Origin: CAZICM01 sp964537685
GTDB lineage: Bacteria; Myxococcota_A; Polyangia; Polyangiales; Polyangiaceae
Direction of reading: 5' to 3'
Assembly: GCA_964537685.1 (NCBI GenBank)
Contig: CAZICM010000081.1
Coordinates: 1-36,025 of the forward strand
Length of the DNA: 36,025 bases
Below are positions 16,331-24,393 of the stretch, piece by piece. Within the stretch, counting starts at the first letter, position 1. Each line of letters begins with the position of its first letter. The notes beneath the pieces are model-generated. The model saw only the letters and a list, made by a program, of their open reading frames with translations. It made no database searches and was not told the DNA's origin. Both the position numbers and the translations under genes were made by a program.

Positions 16331-19151
16331 GGGGCTGTGGCCTCTTCACGGAAAAGGAAGCCGAGCCCATCGGTTCGCCTTGTTCCGAAAATGCGCTGAT
16401 GGTCCAATCTCCAACAGGTTGTTTGTTGGGTTCTGTTAAATCCCAATGTTTGGGATGAAGGCGGCTAATACAAATACGCCCCCACATTGGAAGGAACGAG
16501 GGTTTTTGATCGGGACGAACCCATCCGGCGAAACCTCCTGCCTGCTGGGTATTTTGGCCACTGATTTGCAGGGAAAAGCGCATATTGTGGTCCAAGAATC
16601 GATGAACAGGGTGGGGGACGGGTGCCCTTCGCAGCGCTCGAAAATCCGCGGACCCTGAACGGTGAAGCGCAAACCACGCATTTTGCTGGTCATTGTTCTG
16701 GGGGTAATAGGCAAAGCGAAGGAAAATCGGCCGTGAAAATCCCTTTGCCGGGTCAAAGTAAAACACAAAGGGTTGTTCCTCGTTTGCGGCTTCCTCGATG
16801 GAAATTCCACAGACGGCCAGCCGTTTACACACAGGAATGTTGTTTGACCAGAGGGAGGTGTCAAGCATCGAACTCTTTCGGAAGGGGCCCCGGACCAAAT
16901 CGAGGGAGAGCCTCGCTTCATAGACGCCGGGCGGCACATTCTTCATGGATAATCCCCCAAAATCCTTTCGGCCCGTGGGGCCTCTCAGGTTTTCGGGTAC
17001 TTCCTCGGGGCTTTTGGCAGGGGGTTTGTAGAGATCCTCGAGAGCAGCCCATTCCGAACCAATGGTGGATGCTCCCCACCAATAGAGCTCGATCGAGGGC
17101 ATGGGCGTGTATCCTTCCCGCAGCACAAAGACATCGCCTTCCTGGGCACCCAAGTTATCTTCTTCGTATACAATGACTTGCCCCTCACTGCTCGGTGTCC
17201 GGATCGCCACGCGAATCCTCGAGTTATTTCGCTCTTTTTGGACGAACTTGCGCACTTCTTCTTCGTGACCCGAGGAGACAATCACCCGGGTGAGGCAAGC
17301 GCTGTGGGTATGACCCATGACATAACAATAGAAATCCCCGGACTGCCGCCAATAGCGAACAGCGGAGCCAATAATTTGATCCATGCGCTGACCAAAGGTG
17401 CCGCTCATTTGAGCCACCAGGCCGGCGGCCTTGCCTTCAAATTGGCGAATGGGTCCCGGGCGTATAAAGGCAGCCTGCGTTACCCAAGCACCCAAGGGAC
17501 AGAGCGTGCCGGCTAGGGGCAAAAATGCGCTCGCATTGTCGGCATTAGAGGATTCCCATTGATGACCATGCTCCATAAATACGCCGAAGTTACTATAAAA
17601 GGCTTCGCGCTGGGGGAGATCGACAGTAATGCCATCGCCGTTGATATAGCTGAGTTTACCCGATCCTCCCAGGTAATTGTCGTGATTGCCGTAGAGGAAG
17701 GTGGGATAAAAGCCTTTAAGATTCAGGGTATCGACAGCATCGGCGACTCTTCGGCCCTGCTTGGTGTTCTGGAACAGATTGGCCGTCCACGCCTGGAGCA
17801 TTCGCCGGCCCTGTTCATCCGCCGTCTGGACCGGGAGATCGGGATGATCTGAAGGCTTGTAATGACAAGTGAAGCCCACCCAAAAGTCCATCATGTCACC
17901 GAGCTGAAGGAACTTAACCGACAAGAGCGAGCCCTCTTTCCTAGGCTTCTCATAGTTCTCCAGGCGCGCTACAAAGTGGAACAGGTGCTCGCCGGCTTCT
18001 TCGAAGATATCCGCGGGCCTTCCATTATCGACACCCTCGCGATAATATTTATACCATTGCTTGGCCTCTTGAAGGGTCATCAAGCCTTTGGCTACATCGG
18101 GATTGCCGTGTAGATATGCCGGGATAGCCGTTCCCGCGACCACGGGCAAGGTGACGGGAAGTGAAGCAATTCCTGTGATGGGATCGATGGTTTTGGCAAA
18201 TTCAATGACTTTTTTCGGCCCATCGGTGCCATGTTCCTCGTCGGGGCCCACAAGCTTCTTAACCAAACCTTCCATGGTGCCTAAATCCAGCCGGCCCAGC
18301 CGAGGCACAAGCCCAGGCTTTTCATGCACAGGCTCAAAGGCATTGCGGACAGGTACAGGAGGCTTTAGGGTCTTGTCTCCATCGGGGGTATGAAGCACAA
18401 ATGGTTGAGCTTGCCCTTGGCCAAAGGAAGAGGGAAGGGGAGGTGTGGGGTCGTTCACCTGCCTCGATCCTCCGTAGGTTTGAATTTCTTCATCCAGCAC
18501 GGGGATATGCATATCCCCCATAATCACATGGATGATGCATTGCTCTGGGTGCCGGATCCAGCGCGAACTGCCTTGAGCCAGCATCGCTTCGCGCACGATG
18601 GCTTCGCCCAATTCTTGATCGTCGCCTCCCGACGATTTGGACAGAGCTTCAATCAGCGCGGCCACGCTCTTCCAAGGTTCTTGCTGAAGCGTCCGGTTTT
18701 TCTTCCACAACTCGCAGTGATCACCCGAAAAGGCATATCGGAAGGTACAAAGCGCCACCAGCGGCCCGCACACGATACCAAAATCGCGCATGGGATAGCC
18801 AGTCTGATTGCCCCAATTCTTAGGCTTGTTTGGATCTTTGGTGCCAACCCACGCTCCCACGTCTAAATAGACAAAGGAAGCCTGGTAGGGGGAGAGGGAT
18901 CCATTGTTGCCCTGCAAAGAATCGGGGTTCTTGGTGTGAAGCGGCCAATCCACGGGGAATTTATAATAGACCGCGCTTGCAAAATCCTCATTGGACAAAT
19001 GCTTCTCGAAGAGTTCTTTTTCAATCCATGCCTTGGTGGCATCTCTATCCAGCTTGGTCGCGCCCTTCTTCAGGATGACTTTCTCAAATAGACCCTTGGG
19101 CAAGCGCTTAAGCAAATCCTCGTTGACGATCTTATCCTTACTGTCCGCCAT
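16317..19151 (-). CDS. Large calcineurin-like metallophosphoesterase, candidate VgrG-linked effector
   Basis: The 944-residue protein has the ordered metal motifs of calcineurin-type phosphoesterases: GDMH (Asp213, His215), GDMMD (Asp419, Asp422), GNHD (489-491), EHGH (527-530) and GHTH (613-616). The gap between the first two motifs, about 200 residues, is much larger than the usual few dozen, so a domain is inserted there. About 325 residues without a recognised family follow the catalytic core. There is no signal peptide. The gene starts 19 bases after vgrG and overlaps the WD40 gene, a typical place for a VgrG cargo. The family hydrolyses phosphomono- or diesters (nucleotides, nucleic acids, lipids); the substrate is unknown. 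Confidence 0.85.
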   Translation of the reverse strand: MADSKDKIVNEDLLKRLPKGLFEKVILKKGATKLDRDATKAWIEKELFEKHLSNEDFASAVYYKFPVDWPLHTKNPDSLQGNNGSLSPYQASFVYLDVGAWVGTKDPNKPKNWGNQTGYPMRDFGIVCGPLVALCTFRYAFSGDHCELWKKNRTLQQEPWKSVAALIEALSKSSGGDDQELGEAIVREAMLAQGSSRWIRHPEQCIIHVIMGDMHIPVLDEEIQTYGGSRQVNDPTPPLPSSFGQGQAQPFVLHTPDGDKTLKPPVPVRNAFEPVHEKPGLVPRLGRLDLGTMEGLVKKLVGPDEEHGTDGPKKVIEFAKTIDPITGIASLPVTLPVVAGTAIPAYLHGNPDVAKGLMTLQEAKQWYKYYREGVDNGRPADIFEEAGEHLFHFVARLENYEKPRKEGSLLSVKFLQLGDMMDFWVGFTCHYKPSDHPDLPVQTADEQGRRMLQAWTANLFQNTKQGRRVADAVDTLNLKGFYPTFLYGNHDNYLGGSGKLSYINGDGITVDLPQREAFYSNFGVFMEHGHQWESSNADNASAFLPLAGTLCPLGAWVTQAAFIRPGPIRQFEGKAAGLVAQMSGTFGQRMDQIIGSAVRYWRQSGDFYCYVMGHTHSACLTRVIVSSGHEEEVRKFVQKERNNSRIRVAIRTPSSEGQVIVYEEDNLGAQEGDVFVLREGYTPMPSIELYWWGASTIGSEWAALEDLYKPPAKSPEEVPENLRGPTGRKDFGGLSMKNVPPGVYEARLSLDLVRGPFRKSSMLDTSLWSNNIPVCKRLAVCGISIEEAANEEQPFVFYFDPAKGFSRPIFLRFAYYPQNNDQQNAWFALHRSGSADFRALRRAPVPHPVHRFLDHNMRFSLQISGQNTQQAGGFAGWVRPDQKPSFLPMWGRICISRLHPKHWDLTEPNKQPVGDWTISAFSEQGEPMGSASFSVKRPQPHGKK

Positions 19152-19170
19152 GGTTGTTTCCCCCTCTCGC

Positions 19171-21891
19171 CTAGGGATGCACTTCGCTGAATTTTAGAGC
19201 CGTCGGGCCGTCCAGATCGCCCGTCACACTCAGCCCGTGATCTTCCTGAAATTGCACCAATGCCTGCTGCATCTCCGGGTTGATCTCATCCGATTCCTCG
19301 CCCAGATAATAGCCAAGATTTTTCAGCCGGATCTGAGCGCCATACACCGTCGAGGCCGGGGGTAAATCACCCAAGCGTATGGTATAACTCCTCCGCTCTC
19401 CCTGGGGATAATCCTCAATCCACAGCATGATCTGAACAATAAAGGCATCGGTGGGCAGCTCTTCCTCGATATAACCTTCATCATCCGTCGTCCCCTTGGC
19501 TTTAAAGCCCTGCGTCACCAGCGTATAGGTTTTGTTCTTATAGGGCTCTAAATCGGCATCTAAACATTTCCACTTAAAGGTCCGCGTCTCTTCCTCTTCG
19601 CTCTCTTCTTCAAGCTCTGGACGGCTCCCCGCACCGCAATTCAGCTTGACCAGCGGCCCATCCACATGCGCCGCTTCTGAATCCAGCTCCACCGAACCCC
19701 CCTTGGAAAAAAGCTTAATGGTATCGGCGAGAATATGCGCTTCATCGCTCAATTCAATGCCAGGACCATCTCCCAGCAGCGTGAGACTCTCCTTCCCTTT
19801 GATGACAATCTTCTTGGCCGTCAACTGAATGCCTTCAGGCGTGAGCAGAAGCGATGACTCTCCCACATGCAGCATCAGGCTCTTCTCCGACCGAAGCGTG
19901 ATAGAACCAGAGGCATCATGGGCTTCATTGCCATACACCAGCACGCTTCGCCCCGTCGGATGATTCTCGGTTCCCACATTAAGCACCGAATAGCCTTGCA
20001 CCGTCTCGCTGTGCATCCCCTTGTTTTGCAGGTTATGCCCATGAACATGAAGCTCGCTCCCTCCCCCAATCCGCTCTGTTTTGCGGCCCCCAATGCTTAC
20101 GTCTTGATCGGCCGCGATACTCCAGCGCTGATGCCCTTGCACCGAACGGGCTTCCACGCCATTGACACTATCATGCCTTCCGCCTCCCACATCGATGCTC
20201 TGCGCTCCCCCGATCCTCAGCGATTGCGCTCCCCCAACATGCGTGGTGTGATCGCGGCCCACACTCTCTTGCCAATCGCGCTCCGCCTTTAGAAAAACCT
20301 GCTCGCCCCCCGCCGTATCATCGAAAGAAAACTCGTTACTTCCCTGGCCCCCAATACTCCTCGTCACAATTCCGCTCTTGTTTTTACCCTGGGGCAAGGC
20401 AAATGCCGGAGGATGCGTGGCATTGTATACACTCCCCATCACCACCGGCTTATCACAATCCCCACCCAAAAAAGTCACCAACACTTCCATACCCACCCGG
20501 GGAATAAACTGCGTACCCCATGACGCTCCCGCCCAAGGCTGCATCACCCTCATCCAGCAAGAGCTATTCTCATTCTTCTCCCCATCCAAATCCCACTGGA
20601 ACTGAACCTTGATGCGTCCGTAGCCGTCGGTATGCACCTCTTGTCCCACGGGACCCACCACCACCGCGGATTCCATCACTTGATTCAGCCTGCGCTTGGA
20701 ACATTTAGGCCGGTAGGGAATATGCGCCGTCACCACCTCAAATTCATTCTCATAAATCTGAGCGCCCGCCGCAGCCTTTACAAAAGCCGGATTTGCCCCT
20801 TGATGCCTCACGGAAATCACCGCCAGGTCCTGCGCATTCAAATCCGGCGCGTCCTCCAGCAGAAAGCGATGCCCGGCCGAAATCCGCCGGCAATTGCTCT
20901 TCCCCTTCGAAAGCCTCGCCCGCCGCTGATGCTGCTCCAGCCGCGTCATCGCCCTAAGCGCGGATGCATCGGGATCGGCCAGTTCTCCCCCGTGATCGTA
21001 CTCCTCCAAATGATAACCCGCGCTTTGTCCCGGCAGATCGGCCGCATTCATCTCGGCTTTTAGATCCACATGCGGCCGCTCAAAATCATAATCCCGCAAG
21101 TGAACGCTCTGCGTCTGAACCGACAACCGGGCATCAAAGGCATACACATATTCCCCACCCGAAGACCCAGGCTCGAGCGCATGAAAAGCGAGCTTGGGCG
21201 TTATTTGTTTCCCGGGCGATGGCGAAGGCGAAGACAGCGCCCCCCACTCATCCTGCATCACCGGATAGCGCTCGGGATGATCGCACAAAAGCATCTGTTC
21301 AGAAAACTTGCTCATGTCCCCGCCCGATTCCACCGCCTGCTCAAGATCGGCCACGCTCAGCGGCTCAAAACAATACCAAATCCCTTCCTCCGCCAAAAGC
21401 CGGCTCACAAACTGAAAATCACTCTCTTGGTATTGAACACAATACGAGCGCTTCCTATGCTCCAAGCTCAAATCCCAGCGCGCCGCGATACCATGCTCCG
21501 CAAGCACCCGATCCACAATCTGCTTCGGCGCCAAATCTTGAAATATCCTCGATGTACGCCTCTTCTTCAGCAACCACAACCTGGGCACCAGCCTAAGCCG
21601 CATTTGCCTCCGCCTATCGAGCGAAACTCCAGACGCCCCCACATTGGCAGCTATCCCCTGAACAAAACGGGGAGCCCCTTCGCCCGCCCGCATCGCCAAG
21701 ACCGCCGGCGCCCCCAAAAGCATCGCCTCCAGATCCGGGATATCCCCATTCACCAAAAAGCGAATCTCAAACGAAAAGAGCTTGGAGACCCACTCCCGCC
21801 CCTCAAAGGACACCACGGTCAGCTCTCGCCTCCCCAGCGTCCCCGAATACAGCTCAAACGCCGAAGCCTGGGCATTCATCGCCGCCCTCAC
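19171..21891 (-). CDS. vgrG: Type VI secretion VgrG spike protein with peptidoglycan-binding tail
   Basis: The 906-residue protein has the VgrG layout. A gp27-like base comes first (FELYSGTLGRRELTVVSFEG; PRFVQGIAANVG; YCVQYQESDFQFVSRLLAEEGIWY, here split by the dots of my reading). A gp5-type OB domain follows (VVGPVGQEVHTDGYGRIKVQ ... GTQFIPRVGMEVLVTFLGG ... PVVMGSVYN), then a repetitive beta-helix needle (GRDHTTHVGGAQSLRIGG and similar). Beyond the needle are an acidic linker (EEESEEEET), an immunoglobulin/transthyretin-like segment (YTLVTQGFKAKGTTDDEGYI) and a PG_binding_1-type domain (IRLKNLGYYLG...VQFQEDHGLSVTGDLDGPT). It shares four bases with the upstream CobW-type gene. Start 21891 is the ATG of that overlap; Met5 (21879) is possible. 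Confidence 0.95.
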   Translation of the reverse strand: MRAAMNAQASAFELYSGTLGRRELTVVSFEGREWVSKLFSFEIRFLVNGDIPDLEAMLLGAPAVLAMRAGEGAPRFVQGIAANVGASGVSLDRRRQMRLRLVPRLWLLKKRRTSRIFQDLAPKQIVDRVLAEHGIAARWDLSLEHRKRSYCVQYQESDFQFVSRLLAEEGIWYCFEPLSVADLEQAVESGGDMSKFSEQMLLCDHPERYPVMQDEWGALSSPSPSPGKQITPKLAFHALEPGSSGGEYVYAFDARLSVQTQSVHLRDYDFERPHVDLKAEMNAADLPGQSAGYHLEEYDHGGELADPDASALRAMTRLEQHQRRARLSKGKSNCRRISAGHRFLLEDAPDLNAQDLAVISVRHQGANPAFVKAAAGAQIYENEFEVVTAHIPYRPKCSKRRLNQVMESAVVVGPVGQEVHTDGYGRIKVQFQWDLDGEKNENSSCWMRVMQPWAGASWGTQFIPRVGMEVLVTFLGGDCDKPVVMGSVYNATHPPAFALPQGKNKSGIVTRSIGGQGSNEFSFDDTAGGEQVFLKAERDWQESVGRDHTTHVGGAQSLRIGGAQSIDVGGGRHDSVNGVEARSVQGHQRWSIAADQDVSIGGRKTERIGGGSELHVHGHNLQNKGMHSETVQGYSVLNVGTENHPTGRSVLVYGNEAHDASGSITLRSEKSLMLHVGESSLLLTPEGIQLTAKKIVIKGKESLTLLGDGPGIELSDEAHILADTIKLFSKGGSVELDSEAAHVDGPLVKLNCGAGSRPELEEESEEEETRTFKWKCLDADLEPYKNKTYTLVTQGFKAKGTTDDEGYIEEELPTDAFIVQIMLWIEDYPQGERRSYTIRLGDLPPASTVYGAQIRLKNLGYYLGEESDEINPEMQQALVQFQEDHGLSVTGDLDGPTALKFSEVHP

Positions 21892-22865
21892 GAAAGACAG
21901 GCCATAAAGCCCGACGAAAGCTCTGCCCTGTCCAAATTCCGCCCAATAAAGACCAGTTTATTCGAACGCCGCGCATCCTTCCACGGCCTGCCCAGCGCCC
22001 CATCCAAGAGCATATGCACCCCTTGCATTACCAATTGCTCTTCCTTGCCCCTAACGCTTAAAATCCCCTTCATCCTAAAAATATCCACGCCCCTCTCCCG
22101 AAGAAGCTTTCGCATCCACGCCTCCAGTTTTTCTTCATCCATATCACCCTGGATCTCAAACCCCACCGAACCGACCGTCGAATCGTGCTCATGCGCCGTT
22201 TCCTCCAAAAAATTGGGGTCCAGGCTTAAAGCCCGGTTTAAATCAAAGGCACCTATATTCACCACCGAATCAATCGGCACATCACAGCGCTCGCTGTACA
22301 TCAGCTTCGCAAAGCGATTGATCCCCCGAATGCGCTTCTCCAGCGATAAAAGCTCCTCTTCGCTTACCAAATCGGTCTTATTGAGCAAAATCACATCCGC
22401 AAAAGCCACCTGCTCCTGACACTCGGTGCTCTCATCCAAATGCAGCGCCAAATGCTTGGCATCCACCACCGTAATCAGCGCATCCAGCGCCGTGCACTCC
22501 TTCATCTCATCATCCGCGAAAAACGTCTGAATCACCGGCGCCGGATCGGCCAGACCCGTCGTCTCGATCAAAATAAAATCAAAGCGATCCTTGCGGCGCA
22601 TTAAATTGCCCAAAATACGCAGCAAATCCCCGCGTACCGTGCAGCAAATACAGCCGTTGTTCATCTCAAAAATTTCTTCATCCGCATTCAACACCAGCTC
22701 ATTGTCAATCCCCACCTCCCCAAACTCATTCTCGATCACCGCGATACGCTTCCCATGCTGCTCGCTTAAAATCCGGTTCAGCAAGGTCGTCTTGCCCGCC
22801 CCCAAATACCCCGTCAGCACCGTCACCGGAATCTTCCCGCTCTGTGTCTCGCCGCCGCTATTCAT
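21888..22865 (-). CDS. CobW/COG0523-family metallochaperone GTPase
   Basis: The 325-residue GTPase has a Walker A (TGYLGAGKTT, residues 18-27), the family metal motif CICC (72-75, within NNGCICCTVRGDL), ETTGLADP (101-108) and the guanine-specificity motif NKTD (162-165). The C-terminal domain contains an EEDxxH-like HEH group (about residue 228) and a hydrophobic beta-sheet region typical of COG0523. COG0523 proteins use GTP to deliver zinc, cobalt or other metals to client proteins. It follows three small unknown genes (the nearest by 15 bases) and overlaps vgrG by four bases (ATGA). The client is not named by the sequence; a metalloenzyme in the same cluster, such as the phosphoesterase, is a natural guess. 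Confidence 0.92.
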   Translation of the reverse strand: MNSGGETQSGKIPVTVLTGYLGAGKTTLLNRILSEQHGKRIAVIENEFGEVGIDNELVLNADEEIFEMNNGCICCTVRGDLLRILGNLMRRKDRFDFILIETTGLADPAPVIQTFFADDEMKECTALDALITVVDAKHLALHLDESTECQEQVAFADVILLNKTDLVSEEELLSLEKRIRGINRFAKLMYSERCDVPIDSVVNIGAFDLNRALSLDPNFLEETAHEHDSTVGSVGFEIQGDMDEEKLEAWMRKLLRERGVDIFRMKGILSVRGKEEQLVMQGVHMLLDGALGRPWKDARRSNKLVFIGRNLDRAELSSGFMACLS

Positions 22866-22880
22866 CGTCCAAACCCTTCC

Positions 22881-23138
22881 TCATTCATGCCCCAGAAGCC
22901 CCGCCACATCGTCCCGCGTAATCTCCGCCTGCGCCTTGTGAATCTTGTAGCGCCGCGTATCGCTCGGCCCCCTAAAAATCGCGATCACCGTCTCAATCGG
23001 AGAACATCCAGGCTCGCTGCACGACAGCTCCGAAACAACAATCGTCGCCTCCTTGTCCCCATTGTCTCTTCCCTCAAGCAACTCCCTCACAAAACCCTTT
23101 ACCTTGCTCCCACCACCCGATGGCTTAGGCCCGAACAT
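22881..23138 (-). CDS. Small Cys-containing protein, CobW-associated
   Basis: The 85-residue protein has one striking block, VVSELSCSEPGCSPIETVIA (about residues 34-53), with a Cys-x4-Cys pair, followed by FRGPSDTRRYKIHKAQAEI. I recall small proteins with a similar Cys-PxxETVI block next to CobW-type genes in other bacteria, but I cannot name the family. Two cysteines in a conserved loop would suit metal binding or redox chemistry. It overlaps the upstream gene by 14 bases and stands 15 bases before the GTPase gene. Confidence 0.75.
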   Translation of the reverse strand: MFGPKPSGGGSKVKGFVRELLEGRDNGDKEATIVVSELSCSEPGCSPIETVIAIFRGPSDTRRYKIHKAQAEITRDDVAGLLGHE

Positions 23139-23679
23139 CCCGCACCTCCTTCTCGCGCTTCAGAAGCGCCTTGCGACCGCCCACCCGCACCCAATCCCTA
23201 TCCTCCATCGCCCTCAAAAAAGCCGGCTCCGCCTCTACCCCCGCCTCGCCCTCAAAACGCCGGTACAGCTCAAACACAGGCTCAATCAAATCAAAACGCG
23301 CCAGCCCCTGCTCATCGTAAGGCTTATTGAGCGTCACCGAAAAATATGCCCCTCGCCGATAAGGATTACCACAATCCCCCTCCACCATAAACCACACCGT
23401 ATAATTCAGCTTTCCACCCTGGCAACTCACCGGCTCCGCCCCAAACACCACTCGAGTGCACGCCCCCACATCCAAATGACAGTGATGATCTTCCGCATCC
23501 CCAAATTGCCAGCTTGAAAAACCCTGCTCCTCATACAGCGAAAGCCCAGGAACCAGCCTTTCCGTCTTAAACTCAATCAGCGTCCTATGCCGGTAAATCA
23601 CCAGCGACGCCCCCTTCAGCGACAGCGCCCCCTCCACCAATTCCACCACCTTGGGCATCAGCAACACAGGCTTAGGCAT
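23125..23679 (-). CDS. Unknown protein with CHLDVG motif, paralogue of upstream neighbour
   Basis: The 184-residue cytosolic-looking protein contains DAEDHHCHLDVG (His-His-x-His near residue 65), GGKLNYTVWFMVEGDCGNPY and VTLNKPYD. The middle aligns by eye with the product of the gene before it: HxHLD, then a GYRPSFEVRF/GGKLNYTVWF strand, then a sheet and a helix with an aromatic pair (YF / LYRRF). Both seem to be one family, duplicated. Clustered His and Cys hint at metal or haem binding. It overlaps its neighbours by 8 and 14 bases and sits two genes before a COG0523 metallochaperone. Function unknown. Confidence 0.78.
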   Translation of the reverse strand: MPKPVLLMPKVVELVEGALSLKGASLVIYRHRTLIEFKTERLVPGLSLYEEQGFSSWQFGDAEDHHCHLDVGACTRVVFGAEPVSCQGGKLNYTVWFMVEGDCGNPYRRGAYFSVTLNKPYDEQGLARFDLIEPVFELYRRFEGEAGVEAEPAFLRAMEDRDWVRVGGRKALLKREKEVRDVRA

Positions 23680-24352
23680 GACACACCCCCATAGGCTCCC
23701 TCAACAACGACGCCAGCACCCGCTCCACATCCCCCGGCTCCTCCAAAGCCCGGCTCAACTCCATCGGATAGCCACACGCCTCCAATAAACAAGCATAACT
23801 CTCCCTCCACCCCGAAAGCGTCGCTTCCCCCGCATCCTTGGGCCTATCGATCCAAAAGCGCGTCACCTCGGGAAAACGCCTGTGATGCGAAAGCATCCGC
23901 TGAAAATAGGCAATCAGCGCATTCCGGTTCGCCTTCTGCCCCCGGTAGGGCTCCCGCACCCCCAGCGCAAACGAAAAATGCACCGGACTATCCAGCTCCA
24001 CCGTCGAAAAACGCACCTCAAACGAAGGCCGGTATCCATAGCAAACACAAGGCGAAAGCGAGTACACCGCCGAACCAAGCTTCTCCAAATCCAAATGCAG
24101 ATGATGACCCTGATCTTGAAGATGCAGATCCCGAAGCCCAGAAAAAGGCTCTGGATAACGCTCATGGCTCAAATAAGCCCGGCCATTGGGGAACAGCTCC
24201 ATCATCGAGCCATTCATCCAATTCCCGCAAATAATAGCGATATCCGGATCGCTCAGCCATTCGCGGATCACATATTCAATTTGCTCGGCGCGCCGCTTGG
24301 ATTTCAGCATGCTTCTCGCTCCGCGGCCTATATACAGACGCGGATTGAGCAT
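23672..24352 (-). CDS. Unknown protein with HHLHLDL motif, paralogue of downstream neighbour
   Basis: The 226-residue product starts at MLNPRLYIGRG (ATG at 24352). A TTG two codons earlier is in frame but less likely. It contains QDQGHHLHLDLEKLGSAVYS (His residues clustered at about 84-88), SPCVCYGYRPSFEVRF with a Cys-x-Cys pair, and LGVREPYRGQKANRNALIAYF. The C-terminal 75 residues (HHRRFPEVTRFWIDRP onward) are helical and have no counterpart in the next gene. There is no signal peptide. It begins 41 bases after the kinase stop and overlaps the paralogous gene by eight bases. The paired histidines suggest metal or haem binding; that is inference. Confidence 0.78.
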   Translation of the reverse strand: MLNPRLYIGRGARSMLKSKRRAEQIEYVIREWLSDPDIAIICGNWMNGSMMELFPNGRAYLSHERYPEPFSGLRDLHLQDQGHHLHLDLEKLGSAVYSLSPCVCYGYRPSFEVRFSTVELDSPVHFSFALGVREPYRGQKANRNALIAYFQRMLSHHRRFPEVTRFWIDRPKDAGEATLSGWRESYACLLEACGYPMELSRALEEPGDVERVLASLLREPMGVCHA

Positions 24353-24393
24353 GGCCAAAAAAGCCGCGCATTTTTTCTAAAACCCTATAAAAA

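Noticed and set aside
16317..21891. Complete type VI secretion locus
   Set aside because: Only VgrG and PAAR-like genes are seen; no sheath, tube, baseplate, membrane-complex or ClpV genes lie in the window.
21070..22419. 449-codon plus-strand frame
   Set aside because: It runs antisense across vgrG and the CobW gene, both of which have clear motifs; the product is basic low-complexity sequence.
24353..24382. Intrinsic terminator between the kinase and the next gene
   Set aside because: There are T and A runs but no stable GC stem directly before a T run on the transcribed strand.
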